From NCBI GenBank assembly GCA_008508345.1, contig QNGE01001716.1, forward strand, positions 78,728-142,727: a DNA stretch of 64,000 nt. The letters are read 5' to 3'. The stretch is from Paragonimus westermani. Lineage: Eukaryota > Platyhelminthes > Trematoda > Plagiorchiida > Troglotrematidae. Position 1 is the stretch's first letter. Each line of letters starts with the position of its first letter. The translations under genes and the position numbers were made by a program. Under the pieces are notes generated by a model that had not been told where the DNA came from, did not search any database, and saw only the letters and a program-made list of their open reading frames with translations. Shown piece by piece: positions 1 through 10,860 of the stretch.

Positions 1-1531
1 TATGACACGCTGATTGTCAATGGTAAAAATGGGGTGGAAGATTGAAATGTGGAATTCAGGCAAATGAGTCATGATTTCACCGTAAAAAGTTGAACGGAAC
101 TGCAAGCATGTGATGGTTCATGAATGAGTGGTTCAAATATGACACGGACATTCCCAAAGTGCACGCTGATTGCGAGTTGGTCTATGCACTTGGTGTCATC
201 TGATCAGCTGCAATGAGTGTTGGCCTTTCTAAATCAGTAGCTTGCGCTAAATGGACTTATTGCAATCTAATTCACTACCAATATCATCCAGTCAGGATGA
301 CCGGTATTTCCAGATGATATCGAACTGTGACCGACACGGTCCACTGAGGGAGATGAACTTGTCTTGCAGTTAAAGTGCTGCTCCTTTCAAGGTGAATTCT
401 TACTGATCGCGTTATTCATCTTTTGTCCATTTGTATAGGTTGTACAGGATGTGGTTCCAAAACAGGTGAAGAGGTAACACATACCGGGTTTGTGTGCAAA
501 TTAATTAACTGAAGAATGAACGATACCCAAAAAAGACCGCATAGGCGATCAATGCCAAGGCAGTGCATGTGAATAAAAGTGCGGCAAATCCCGCGTGTGA
601 TGTGCCACACCGTCTGAGATCCGAGACTGGTAACCAATTACCAGTGGCAATGATCGTCTGTTGTGTCTACGAGCGCAAATGTACGTGCTAGGTTCAACGC
701 TGAAAACCACCTAGTCCACCTTCGTGTTAAGGCACAGTGTGAATTATGTCAATACAACTTCGACGAGTGATAGTGTGACTCGCAAAAACCAATCAACTAC
801 TTACTAGTAACCACTGCTTACAGACGACCGGAGAGCTGTTTGCATATTGGCTGAATCAGTAAAACATTGAGTGGCACCTACGCTATCCTCCAATCACGTA
901 TGTTTCAGCCTTCCCATGCATACCACCTCATCTCAATTCCTGTGGCGAAATCACGACAAATTTGATTGAATTTCAAATCCGGTCGTTCGGTAAATGTTCA
1001 TCTTTGTTCGTCAACCTGAGGAAATTCATTGGCTTGTCCCTAGTCGAGTTAAATGGGACTGCATAGTTGAGTGATATTCAGGAAGAATTACATGATCGAT
1101 CGGTACCGAGAACAAGATGACGATAACAACAAACCGCTGCTTTAATTTTGAGAAAATGAATTCGCTGGATGAACGTGTAAACCTGTGGTCTGGACCCTTC
1201 ACACGGAAGACCCCAGACAGAACCAATGCTAACTAATCGTGACAATTTTTGTCCGAAAGTGCGAGTGAGGTCATTCTTATCAGGTTAAACTCAACATTCT
1301 CATCAACATAAAACAACGCAATACACCAGTGGTCCGCTCTAATGCCTAACTCTCATACAACCGTGAAGAAGAAAACATGATCTGATCAGGAAGAGAGAGG
1401 AAGATAGAAGGAGAGGGAACCGTACTGTTATTGTATTGTGTTCAAGAAATTCAGCATCAGGGTGACAACAGTTTGTAGACAAACAGCCGAACTGTAAGCA
1501 AAGGCAAGGCATCATCAGCAAGACAACTTCG
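1..1531. other. No gene recognised
   Basis: Only short open frames occur on either strand, and none resembles a known protein or carries a convincing splice-bounded exon. I see no RNA gene or repeat structure. It is probably intergenic or intronic DNA. Confidence 0.5.
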
Positions 1532-1659
1532 GGTATTGATATGTTCGCCGAGCTTGGCATTTAGGTTGCAAACGTTTCATCACCAAGCGAGGTGACATCA
1601 TCAGTGCGTGATGAAACGTTTGCAACCTAAATGCCAAGCTCGGCGAACATATCAATACC
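1532..1659. repeat. Perfect palindrome, 52-bp arms, Penelope-type sequence
   Basis: Bases 1532-1583 are the exact reverse complement of 1608-1659, separated by a 24-base spacer (1584-1607). Such a perfect 52-bp match cannot be chance. The arms carry the GAAACGTTTGC segment that follows the hammerhead core in Penelope-like retroelements, so this looks like two head-to-head copies of one element end. The spacer supplies the other half of the ribozyme for the minus-strand reading only. Confidence 0.9.
1568..1607 (-). ncRNA. Hammerhead ribozyme motif (short-stem-III type)
   Basis: Read on the minus strand, this has the hammerhead core in order: CTGATGA (1598-1604), a stem II hairpin closing TCACC with GGTGA, GAAA (1575-1578), a two-base stem III (AC/GT with no loop), then a GTT cleavage triplet followed by TGC. 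That TGC can pair with the GCA preceding CTGATGA to start stem I. Very short stem III hammerheads, active as dimers, are known from Penelope-like elements. Stem I is only about three clear base pairs here because the palindrome replaces the normal 5' flank, so self-cleavage may be weakened. The motif is seen directly; activity is inferred. Confidence 0.7.
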
Positions 1660-1859
1660 AAAACAATCAACCCGAGCTACAAACAACAACACCACTATTC
1701 CCAACCATCAAAGACAACTTCCTAATGGCTTTCATTGTCCCGCGTCACTGAGCGCACCTGCTTCATAGACAACTCGGACAAACAGCAGCAGCATTCATAC
1801 CAATCGGCCCGATTAGCCTCTATCCTGTTCGAAATCTTCAGTCACCGACTTTGTGAGTC

Positions 1860-2320
1860 GCGAATGCCCTGGCCCGGGAGACGAATCCGAACTACACCCT
1901 AATAAATGACTGTGGTTCTCTCCTTCAAATCATCATTTGTCTACGTTGCACCTTACGCCAGTCGACCACAACGTTGTCATATAGTGTTCGGTGTGACAGA
2001 CAACTAGCTGGCATCCTTAATACGTGGCCTGACCATCTAAGCTTGCGCATAATTATAAACTGAACAAATGAACTCTCTTGGTAATCACTATCAGATACCC
2101 GTTTCACAACCCCTTCTTTGCTAGCTCATTCCTGCCACCTGGTACGAGTGATCGAGTGCTGACATCGATATTCAAGTTCCTGAAGACGGTTCATACCTTC
2201 TACCCTATCCTGATCGGCTAAGTTTCACAGTCGCAAAGTAGCACAGCTCACACAGTCGTCCTATATATCTGGCCGTCAAGCTTCAGATAGGTGTCTCCCT
2301 CATGCCAGAGGTTTCATGGA
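1860..2320 (-). mobile_element. RTE-like LINE, 3' end fragment of ORF2
   Basis: On the minus strand, translation gives LRWSGHVLRMP (about 2008-2041) followed by a serine/histidine-rich tail and a W-K/R motif. This is the hallmark C-terminal segment after the reverse transcriptase in RTE-type LINEs of flatworms and other animals, where the family reads LRWLGHVLRMP. Upstream, at about 2140-2205, the preceding conserved block is visible as EYRCQHSITRTRWQE in the same sense. Stop codons and frame breaks interrupt both ends. It is a dead, 5'-truncated copy; the RT domain is missing. Confidence 0.7.
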
Positions 2321-2339
2321 TTCACAAATACTGCCCTAG

Positions 2340-3947
2340 CCTTAGAGAAATAAGATTTTGTCTTCTTCCTTATAACGCCGTTGCTATTGATGCAACTGTC
2401 CGATTACACAAAGCGGAGAGCAATCTCCATAGCTTCATTATCCAACATTAAATCTATATTATCACAACAGTGTCGTAGAAACACGGCGCGCAGTCTGAAA
2501 TATATGATAAAGCGCAAAATGGCACACAACATGCTCTATACTGTTTGGAAATTATCCAACTACGCAATCGTTAAATCCGGCTGGAATCCGTGAACATACA
2601 GGGTCAGAGAAGCGATACAATAGAAGAAAACATATGGCTAGATCAATCGTTTAGGCAGCCTAAACTCAGCTGAATCGATCACTAGATGGTTGATTCAAAT
2701 CGGACATACAGTTCAACTAGCACCAACACTCTGTGTGAGCACATCGTGTAGCCAAGTGAAACTTCACAAATTCACTGAGGCTCTGCTAATCGCCAATCAC
2801 GAGCCTTTGTTGCGCGCAGTAGATTCACGCCAGTCGCGATTTCTTAAAACAAAGTCAAGCAAGCTCGATGAAAACGTTAATAGCTGTTCACTCTTTAAAA
2901 TGCTGCGTGTCAGCCAGTGTGAGAGTTTATGAAATTAATCTACTCTGATAAATTCTGTTCTCGTCATTGTAGATATACCGCAAGATGACGACGCCTTTAG
3001 AATTTCTCAGCGTAAGGTATCAATACTTAACTGTGAAAAGCATCTACATGGTGAGTTTTTGTTCTTTTCACTGTGCATGTTTAAAACGTTTGACTAACGA
3101 CGGATACACACCGATACACATGTGGGTGTACATGTCAAGTCAGCAGACGAACGAATGCACACTGATTAAGCGAGGGTGGTGTAGGAACGCATTGGCTTCC
3201 AACTTAGGTTTGTGCCTCAGAGTTAAAACAGCTGCCTACACAACTGTATGGTTTTTACTCAACTCTATTAAACACCAGATACCTTCTACCGCTCTGTCAA
3301 CACACAGCTAGGAAATCAAAGTAACCTGTACACATTCTGTGCAACTATCGCCACAAACAACAAAAGGACATTGACACTCGTGGTTAACTAACGTAAAACC
3401 ATGACGGAAAAATCCGCAAACTTAAGAACAGGCCAGCGGATTGGACTCTATTCATGAACCATTGTAACCTAATTCAAAGCATCCAATATCAGTGTCCACA
3501 AAATGCAATCAAACGAACGAGCTGTAATTGAGAATAAAGTGACATCTGCAATACGATTTTCATCACCATGCTTATCCTGTGTGTGACCCAGCTGTCTATA
3601 AGGCTACATAGACAGTTAAAAGAGGAAACTATGGTTATGTGATGGGTTGATAAATCATGGGGAAGCTAAAAAAATCTTTATTTACATTTACCAACTAATG
3701 ACAGAAAAACGGTGACAACAGAAATATGAAGTTGCTCCGTATATGAATAAATCAATAAGTGATTTTTCATCATTTGCAAGAAGAACGTTAACGAAGTTAA
3801 ATAGCCGCTGATAGCGAAGTTTTATTCAAAACTCTACAACAGTTGAATGGAAGCCTTGAAAAAAATACTTGAAGTTTTCTCAACGTAAACAGCGGCCTGG
3901 ACCGAATTATCCTTACTTATTGAAATATTTACTGCGTGATGGTTAGC
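2340..3947. other. No gene recognised
   Basis: The plus strand has short frames of 60-108 codons (the longest at 2985-3311) without recognisable domains or supporting context. The stretch ends at the 5' LTR of the gypsy element. Confidence 0.5.
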
Positions 3948-4115
3948 TGTGGACGGTGCCAACAAATAAGAACGAGTGACAGGACGCAAGCCAATCAAAG
4001 TCAAGAAAGTTATTTTTGACTCATATGTATTGATTCGCATTAAGACATTATTGAGATTCAATCTGTCGTGTAGTGAATACACCGTTGTTGATATCGCCAC
4101 TTGACTTCTTCTACA
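3948..4115 (+). repeat. 5' LTR of gypsy element
   Basis: 168 bp, TG...CA termini, aligned without gaps to 7874-8041 with six substitutions (about 3.6%). The copy is therefore old enough to have diverged but still clearly paired. The last base overlaps the putative gag start codon (4115-4117). LTRs this short are typical of compact gypsy lineages. Confidence 0.93.
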
Positions 4116-5005
4116 TGGTGACAGAGGTGAAAGACCAGGATCTGCCAAAGATGACGTCCGTTGGAGGTCTGAGCATAGTACCACCAGCCCCACTGAAGCT
4201 GAACGAAGATGATGATCTTGCCAGCCGATGGAAGACATGGAAGCAGAAGTATGAGGACTTCCGTACGCTATCTCGTTTGGCGACTACTGAGAAAGAATAT
4301 CAACTCGCCATGTTTCGGCACGCAGTCGGAGACGAGGCAATGAGACTGATGAATAATTTTTCATTCGACTCGGAAGAAGACGCCGGTGATTGGGAGGTGA
4401 TGATGAGGAAGCTAGAACAGTTTTGCTTGGGCCAAATGAACGACACGTTTGAACGCTACAAATTTAACAGCCGCACACAGGGACAAAGCGAATCAATGAA
4501 TCACTTCATTCAAGCGCTGATGTTTATGTCCGAGTCATGCGGTTTCTACAAATATATGCAGGACAAGTTGATCAAAGATAGGTTGGTCATTGGGATGAAC
4601 GGTGCCAACATCACCAAACGTTTGCTGAAAGATCCGAAATTGAGTTTGAAGCAATGCACAGATATTTGCCGCTGTGAGGAGGCAGCCGACAAAAAGGCAG
4701 AAGCCCTCAGAACTCACTCGACAGAAGAAATCCACCGGATCAACGCAGAATACAACCGGAATCTGAAAGGATGCTACTTCTGCGGAAGACGTCATGGTGC
4801 GCTGAAGGAACAATGCCCGGCATGGAAGAGAAGGTGTGCAAAATGTGGAAAAGCCAACCACTTCAAGAACTGTTGCAAGAGCACCATACTCCCCGACCAT
4901 CAGTGCTGTGAAGATGAAAGAACAACACCCAGGAGTACGATCGGCGGAAATCAAACTCGATGGAAAAAGGATCAACTTCCAGTTGGATTCGGGAGCAGGT
5001 GCTAG
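4115..5005 (+). CDS. Gag polyprotein of gypsy element
   Basis: The capsid/nucleocapsid precursor that packages element RNA. I take the ATG at 4115, which overlaps the last LTR base. The frame is open up to 4073, but those extra codons lie inside the LTR. About 296 codons. The middle has the tryptophan- and leucine-rich capsid-like region of K02A2.6/CsRn1-type gag. Near the C-terminus are two tandem zinc knuckles: an unusual CX2CX3HX6C (starting CYFCGRRH, about 4770-4815) and a second CX2CX4HX4C ending in a CC pair. The frame ends at 5005 after overlapping the protease frame, which lies one base forward. This resembles a gag-pol +1 overlap, but decay cannot be excluded. Confidence 0.85.
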   Translation: MVTEVKDQDLPKMTSVGGLSIVPPAPLKLNEDDDLASRWKTWKQKYEDFRTLSRLATTEKEYQLAMFRHAVGDEAMRLMNNFSFDSEEDAGDWEVMMRKLEQFCLGQMNDTFERYKFNSRTQGQSESMNHFIQALMFMSESCGFYKYMQDKLIKDRLVIGMNGANITKRLLKDPKLSLKQCTDICRCEEAADKKAEALRTHSTEEIHRINAEYNRNLKGCYFCGRRHGALKEQCPAWKRRCAKCGKANHFKNCCKSTILPDHQCCEDERTTPRSTIGGNQTRWKKDQLPVGFGSRC

Positions 5006-5310
5006 TCTCGTTCCACGATCTTGCATTCCCACGGTGCTGCTGAGCGCCACGAACTTAACGCTTCGCATGTGGAACCGGACTGCTGTGAAACCTGCAGGAA
5101 AGTTTACAGCAACCCTCCGCAACCCAGCCAACGGAAAGTAGATCCAACAAGTGATTTTCGTGGTCGAGGAAGCTTTCCTGCCACTTCTGGGAGTCGAGGC
5201 AATTGAAGCGCTCGATCTGGTAACGTTCCACTGTATCAATGTTATAACTACTGAATTATCACATATTTGCGAAAAGTATCAGGGCGTTTTTGATGGCTCC
5301 TTGGGAAGTT
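4836..5310 (+). pseudogene. Gypsy aspartic protease region, interrupted
   Basis: In the frame one base ahead of gag, the retropepsin active-site signature LDSGAGASLV is seen (catalytic DSG at 4986-4994). It is followed by the flap region and, after an in-frame TAG at 5139-5141, by a second conserved segment with LLGVEAIEAL. The protein that should continue into RT leaves this frame near 5300-5320, where the RT frame takes over two bases on. The stop plus the shift make this part non-functional as read. Confidence 0.8.
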
Positions 5311-5320
5311 TCCCGGGCAT

Positions 5321-5819
5321 TTGCAAGCAATCAATAGACCAATCGTGTTACCTATGGGTCGCCTACCGTTTACGACAAAGGATAGTTTCGAAAAAGAGAT
5401 TTCGCGTTTAGAGAATCTGGGAGTGATCAGGCGTGTGGAAGTACCTACTGACTGTGTAAGCCAAGTTACCGTTGTTACTAAAAAGTCTGGTGAATTGCGC
5501 GTCTGCATCGACCCAAAGCCACTGGATGCAGCTTTGAGGAGAGAACACTATAGACTTCCATTATTAGAGGATATTCTTCCGTGTTTATCTGGCGCAGGTT
5601 ACTTTACGAAGGTTGATTTATCAGCCGCTTTTTGCCACGTAAAACTTGATGAAGAATCCAGTTTTCTCACCACCTTTGGAACTCCGTTTGGTCGATACCG
5701 CTGGCTTCGGCTTCCATTTGGTTTAAATGTTTCGAGCGAAATTTTCCAAAAGCACCTCATTCAATCCGTAGAGAACCTCACTGGTGTTGTGTGCATAGCG
5801 GATGACGTTTTGATACACG
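5321..5819 (+). pseudogene. Gypsy reverse transcriptase, N-terminal two thirds
   Basis: The polymerase palm and fingers that copy element RNA to DNA. Visible motifs in order: the RVCIDPKPLD block, the KVDLSAAFCHVKLD block (first catalytic Asp), the LPFGLNVSSEIFQ block, and the catalytic box IADD at 5795-5806. IADD in place of the commoner YVDD/YMDD occurs in this gypsy clade. The reading frame is lost close to 5818-5822, where homology jumps one base forward. The same polypeptide then continues in the downstream frame. Confidence 0.87.
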
Positions 5820-7859
5820 GCAGAGCACGACCAAAACTTAGAAAGATTCCTTGCTAGGTGCCAACAACTAGATATCAAGCTCAAAAAAGAAAAGATTGAA
5901 TACTGCGCGACTGAAGTAATTTTTCATGGGCATTTATTAACAAAGGACGGACTCAAGCCAGATCCAGCTAAGGTAGAGGCGATTAGAGATATGCCGCCAC
6001 CAACCGACGTGAAAGATGTATCGCGTTTCAACGGCATGATCAACTATCTGAGCAGATTCTTGCCTCGTTTAGCTCAAATAATGCAGCCTATTAGGCAACT
6101 TACACACAAAAACACTGTATGGACGTGGGGCGACCCACAGGAACAGGCGTGGCTGAAGGTGAAGCAACTGATCATGAAAGCACCAGTTTTACGCTATTAC
6201 GACCCACGACTGCCGTTAGTCGTCCAGTGCGATAGCAGCCAGAGTGGTATCGGAGCCGTGTTGCTACAGAATGGACAACCTCTGGATTTTCGCAGCCGAA
6301 AAATGATCGATGCCGAGACCCGGTATGCACAAATCGAGAAAGAACTACTAGCAGTTGTGTTCGCCATGGAAAAGTTTAATGACTACACTTTTGGAAGGAA
6401 GACGACAGTTCAAACCGACCACAAACCGTTGACCACCATTGTTAATAAGCCGTTAGACAAGGCTCCGCGCCGTTTACAGTCTATGCTGGTACATCTACAG
6501 AAGTATGATTGTGATATAATTTACACCCCAGGAAAGGATATGGTACTAGCCGATACGTTATCGAGAGCACCCGTACCTACATGCGAAGACAAAGGGGCAG
6601 AATTCGATCAGGTCCATCTCACACTGGCCGAACCAGACGAGCGGATGTCACGAATACGTGAAACCTTCGCAGAGGACGAAGAAATGCAAAAACTCATGCA
6701 ACAAATCCGAGAAGGTTGGCCGGATAATACCCGATCTGTGGAAGAAATAATCCGCCCGTACTTCAAGGTTCGAGATGAGTTGACTACAGAAGACGGACTG
6801 ATTTTCCGTGGGAACCGCCTTGTGATCCCCAGACCGGCAAGGAGAGCAACACTGCAGGAACTACACCGTTCCCATTTGGGCATCAACGGATGCATAAGGC
6901 GTGGGAAGGAAACTGTTTACTGGCCTGGGAGTACGAGTCAAGTTAAAGATTTCGTGTCCAACTGCGATGTCTGTAATCAACACGGTAGTCGTCAACCGAA
7001 GGAACCTATGCACCGTCGCACCGTACCACATCGACCATGGCAACATGTGGCAGCTGATTTGTTTTCACATGCAGATAAGACGTACCTCCTAGTCACCGAC
7101 TACTTCAGCGATTTCTTCGAAGTCGAAAAGCTTAACACAACCTCATCGGAAGAAGTGATCAACAAACTGAAAAGTCAGTTCGCACGATACGGGATTCCAG
7201 AACGCGTCAGATCAGATGGTGGTCCACAGTTCGCATCTCATCAATTTGCAGACTTCGCTAATAAATGGCGTTTTGCACACGAGATTTCCAGTCCTTATCA
7301 CAGTCAGTCTAATGGAAAAGCAGAATCAGCCGTCAAAGAAGCAAAGAAAATAATGAAGAAATGCCTTGCAGCCAAAGAAGATCCGTACTTGGCCCTGCTA
7401 GAGCACAGAAACACACCGTCTGCCGATATAGAACTGAGTCCCGTACAAAGACTTTTCGGGCGACGAACGAAAACCAGGATACCTTTGGTTGAGAACGCTT
7501 TAGATCCACATCAAACCCCATGGACGGTAACACGACAACGTTTGAAAAAACGCATGGAAAGGGAAGCACTGATATACGACAGAGGGTCGCGGGAATTACC
7601 ACAACTGGCAGAAGGTGATTCAGTTTGGATACAACCACTTGGGGCAGGAACAAACACCTGGCAAAAAGGAACAGTTGTTAGAGGAGCAGGCGAACGATCG
7701 TACGAAGTACTAAGTACTAATCAAGGACTACTGCGAAGAAACAGGGTGCACTTGCGTAAAGGATCCACGTCGACACTGGATAATAGTTCTAGCCTAATCG
7801 AGAACAATCGGGAACATGAATTCGTATTGAGAAACCGGAAGATCCCCAAAGTTATTTAA
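5820..7859 (+). CDS. Gypsy RT thumb, RNase H and integrase
   Basis: A long open frame (its first ATG, at 5991, opens 622 codons) that starts inside RT and runs to the stop before the 3' LTR. Numbering from that ATG, the RNase H catalytic residues are D81 (VVQCDSSQSG), E near 116-118 and D143 (QTDHKPL). The integrase zinc-binding motif has H292, H295, C325 and C328. The integrase catalytic triad is D356, D409 and E445, with the expected 35-residue D-E spacing. A basic C-terminal domain follows. All catalytic residues are intact, so only the upstream frame breaks disable the element. There is no envelope-like frame after integrase. Confidence 0.92.
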   Translation, partial: AEHDQNLERFLARCQQLDIKLKKEKIEYCATEVIFHGHLLTKDGLKPDPAKVEAIRDMPPPTDVKDVSRFNGMINYLSRFLPRLAQIMQPIRQLTHKNTVWTWGDPQEQAWLKVKQLIMKAPVLRYYDPRLPLVVQCDSSQSGIGAVLLQNGQPLDFRSRKMIDAETRYAQIEKELLAVVFAMEKFNDYTFGRKTTVQTDHKPLTTIVNKPLDKAPRRLQSMLVHLQKYDCDIIYTPGKDMVLADTLSRAPVPTCEDKGAEFDQVHLTLAEPDERMSRIRETFAEDEEMQKLMQQIREGWPDNTRSVEEIIRPYFKVRDELTTEDGLIFRGNRLVIPRPARRATLQELHRSHLGINGCIRRGKETVYWPGSTSQVKDFVSNCDVCNQHGSRQPKEPMHRRTVPHRPWQHVAADLFSHADKTYLLVTDYFSDFFEVEKLNTTSSEEVINKLKSQFARYGIPERVRSDGGPQFASHQFADFANKWRFAHEISSPYHSQSNGKAESAVKEAKKIMKKCLAAKEDPYLALLEHRNTPSADIELSPVQRLFGRRTKTRIPLVENALDPHQTPWTVTRQRLKKRMEREALIYDRGSRELPQLAEGDSVWIQPLGAGTNTWQKGTVVRGAGERSYEVLSTNQGLLRRNRVHLRKGSTSTLDNSSSLIENNREHEFVLRNRKIPKVI

Positions 7860-7873
7860 AAAACAACGAAGGA

Positions 7874-8041
7874 TGTGGACGGTGCCAACCAATAAGAACG
7901 AGTGACAGGACGCAAGCCAATCAAAGTCAAGGAAGTTATTTTTGTCTCATATATATTGATTCGCATTAAGACATTATTGAGATTCAATCTGTCGTGTAGT
8001 GAATACACCGTTCTTGATATCACCACTTGACTTCTTCTACA
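7874..8041 (+). repeat. 3' LTR of gypsy element
   Basis: 168-bp partner of the 5' LTR with the same length and termini and six substitutions, no indels. It is preceded by a purine-rich tract that could serve as plus-strand primer. Sequence identity stops immediately after CA plus one shared T (8042). Confidence 0.93.
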
Positions 8042-8744
8042 TCGACAATGCCAGCAAATCCTTTATACAACCAATGCTGTGTCGACAAGACGGATGATGG
8101 ATCCGGCTCAAACAAGAACTGTTTATTTTTCTCAGCTGTTACCGTTAAAAGAGATTTACCTTTTTGTTTGCTGATTCCAAGACCTGTAGGTGTCACTTTG
8201 ACAGGACACTTATAAGTAACACATTCTGTTTGTCCGCGCTAATAACCGCATCGACACGTCGTATCTGCTACCTCTGTGTGGTTCCACGTCTCGTGACCTT
8301 TTTATCCTACATTCCGAAATATAGAGTGACCTCGTGAAACAGACGTGTTCATTCATGGTGCAACCGACACGGTTGGCAATCCCAATCATCCCGAAACAGC
8401 AGGTGCCCCTAAAATGTTGTCTCTCACCCCCTCCCCCTCCACCCACATTATCCCACTCACGGTTGCAACTGTCATTTGTCATGATCACGGTCAAACCAAA
8501 AGCCACCAGGCCCTCACACATGTTAAAAGAATTAAAGATTTGGAAAACATGGACAGAACATCGTCGCGCCCGGACAAATGGACACGAACTGAACGGTACT
8601 CGGTCGCATCGACAGGATTTGGTCTCCGAGGCTTGTACAGACTCATACAGCAAAGGAATTACAAGTCAAGGATTAAGGTCACATCATTCCATCTCCCCGA
8701 CATACCCCGTAAGTCTTCATCAGTTCAAGCAGTGATCTGAAACA

Positions 8745-8895
8745 ATCATTTCCGCAGGGCTTGTCGGATTTTGATAAGTTCAAACAATCTGTTGTCTAGC
8801 TTATTATTCGTTTATTTATGTCACACTGCTAGTAACGTTTTATATACGTGTTGTTTATTGGCGTCATTATCTTTGGTTGTAAGTAACTCTCGTGC
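8745..8895 (+). repeat. Diverged unnamed repeat, copy 1
   Basis: It shares a run of similar blocks with 10715-10860, including a GATTTT..TAAGT..AAAC block and a later TTTATTGGCGT block in the same order. Similarity is partial and judged by eye; the limits are approximate. Confidence 0.4.
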
Positions 8896-10714
8896 CAACA
8901 AACCCGCCTCTCTATGCTTATTGGTCTTCTGTTGAACAGCCGCTAACAGAACTTTAAGATATTTAGGAAGCATAATTCAATTGTTTGCTCAAGCAGACAC
9001 TTTCGGATGGATCTCACCGAAACTAGACACAGGTTAGTTTATTCATTCAAGTCTTTCATCCGTGGGTGTGTTGAATTGCAAACGGTGTGGAGTTTCCCCT
9101 CATTGGCCCTATGGAGTAGAGGAATTGCCACAAATCAAGATGGTAGTTCTCAATAAATTGTCACAATGCATCACGGGATCCAAAAACCTTGGCTTAGAAG
9201 AGGTAACATTAACTGCTTTGGACATGGAACAATTTCCTCCTCTATCAATTTGATTAACACAGACGGAATGCGAAGTTCCCTTGGCGAAATCACTCTTTAC
9301 GAATCCAAAGATGTAACAGCTGGAAGTAAACTGAACGAACAGTTAGTTATAACCAATGTCTAATTACCGATGGCTTCCCAAAATTAGTTGATTGGACTAC
9401 CTAGCTGAAATAAGCACAGGTATTACGAGTTTCGAAGCTGATACCGAACCTGACAGTGTTTCTTTGGTCGAAAAACAGGTAGGATGTGAGTTGTAAACCT
9501 TATTGTTCAATACGATGGGTAGGAACCAACTGTCTAGAAGATCCCCAAAACTCATAAACCTGGTGTGCTCATTCGACCAATTCTTGTGGTGAATAACTCA
9601 TCGTAACACCAGTTTGAAAGATAGTTGGTAGACATTCCTTAACCCATAAGAATAAACCGTCGAAACACAGCCTCCGGAACGGTTAAAAACACTAGCCCTT
9701 TCTTGAAGCGACCGACATGCTCAACACAAAAATGTGTTCTCTTAACGTTGAACCATTGTTCGTGTTTAACTGAAACGGTAGATTTTTCATGTGACTATTT
9801 TAGTTCATCCCTGTTCAACATGCGTACCATTTCCGATTATCAAAGATCTGGTAGAATGTCAAGTTTTAACTCAGTGGAGATGTCTTTAAAAAGATGGAGG
9901 GACCAGCAACAACAATCCCGCTTGATAAAATTTTTGCGGCAAAAACCTAAGAAGAAGCGACAGACACAGTCATGTACGTTGGTCCTTGTAAGAGATAACC
10001 GGATGACCTATTAATAATCGGGAACGGCCAGGAGGGAATCGAAACCTTTCTTTCTCATGGGGTGGTGAGGAATGTAGTATCCCGGAAACCCACGTGTAAG
10101 CAAAGGCATCTTAATTTTCTTAGCTTCTCACCGATGCAGCAGAAACCTTCTCTGGTTCTAACATTGTTCTTCAGATCCAGGAAAATATACATGGCATAAA
10201 CTATGAAAGAAAAATGACGATTACTAAAAGACGTGTTGCGTTCGAATAACTATCCGGACTTGAACACCGATCATGATAGTCAGGTGTGCGTCCACACAAA
10301 GGTTCAACATAGCGCATGCAGAAAGCCAGTTTGCATTCTGTTATCTCACAAAAGTAATAATCTAGTGATAAAGTTAGAGGAAAGTTTCTAAAACGGTTCA
10401 CATCACACCTACAACGCCATCCAGCTGCGTCTCACTGCATGCACCGGAGACATGGCCTTGTCAACAATCTAAAAATACCAACCTGTTCTCTCCAACAGTC
10501 GTATCTAACTGTTCACCTGTGGCTGCGAGGGCATGCATTCAGAAGACAAAGAGACAGCTGGAGAAACAGGCCAAACAGCACCTTCAAAGTGACCGCGTCA
10601 GTCAGTGAGTCAATCGGACAATAGACATGTGACGATCACCCGGAATTCGGTCTCATCGGTCGCTTGGCCTTTAGAACAGGTCAGACACATTGAAAGTAGT
10701 GTCGTCATTTCTGC

Positions 10715-10860
10715 TGCGCTATCCGGATTTTACTAAGTCCAAACCTTTTGTTATACAGTGTTTCTGTTTCCGTATATTCAGTATACTGTTATTTACGTGC
10801 TGTATATGTAAGTTTATTGGCGTTATTCACCTTTTCCCTATAACTAACATTTGCGGCAGT
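10715..10860 (+). repeat. Diverged unnamed repeat, copy 2
   Basis: Same orientation as 8745-8895, with shared ordered blocks (GATTTTACTAAGTCC and GTTTATTGGCGTTATT). The family is unknown; it may be the 3' end of a retroelement. Confidence 0.4.

Larger units (their letters stand above)
3948..8041 (+). mobile_element. Ty3/gypsy LTR retrotransposon, CsRn1/K02A2.6-like
   Basis: A 4,094-bp element bounded by two 168-bp direct repeats that start TG and end CA. Inside, in order on the plus strand, lie gag with two zinc knuckles, aspartic protease, RT, RNase H and integrase, which is the Ty3/gypsy order. A tRNA-primer-site-like TGGTGACAGAGG begins directly after the 5' LTR at 4116. A purine-rich tract (about 7862-7873) precedes the 3' LTR. 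The pol frame is broken by a stop and at least two frameshifts, so this copy cannot move on its own. No target-site duplication is visible: TTAGC precedes the element and TCGAC follows it. The CsRn1-like assignment rests on the gag knuckle spacing and the IADD RT box. Confidence 0.92.

Noticed and set aside
4535..5239. 234-codon minus-strand open frame
   Set aside because: Antisense to gag and protease, with no domain.
8210..8740. Overlapping frames of 131-147 codons on both strands
   Set aside because: They owe their length to a low-complexity C-rich patch. No domains, and codons look non-coding.
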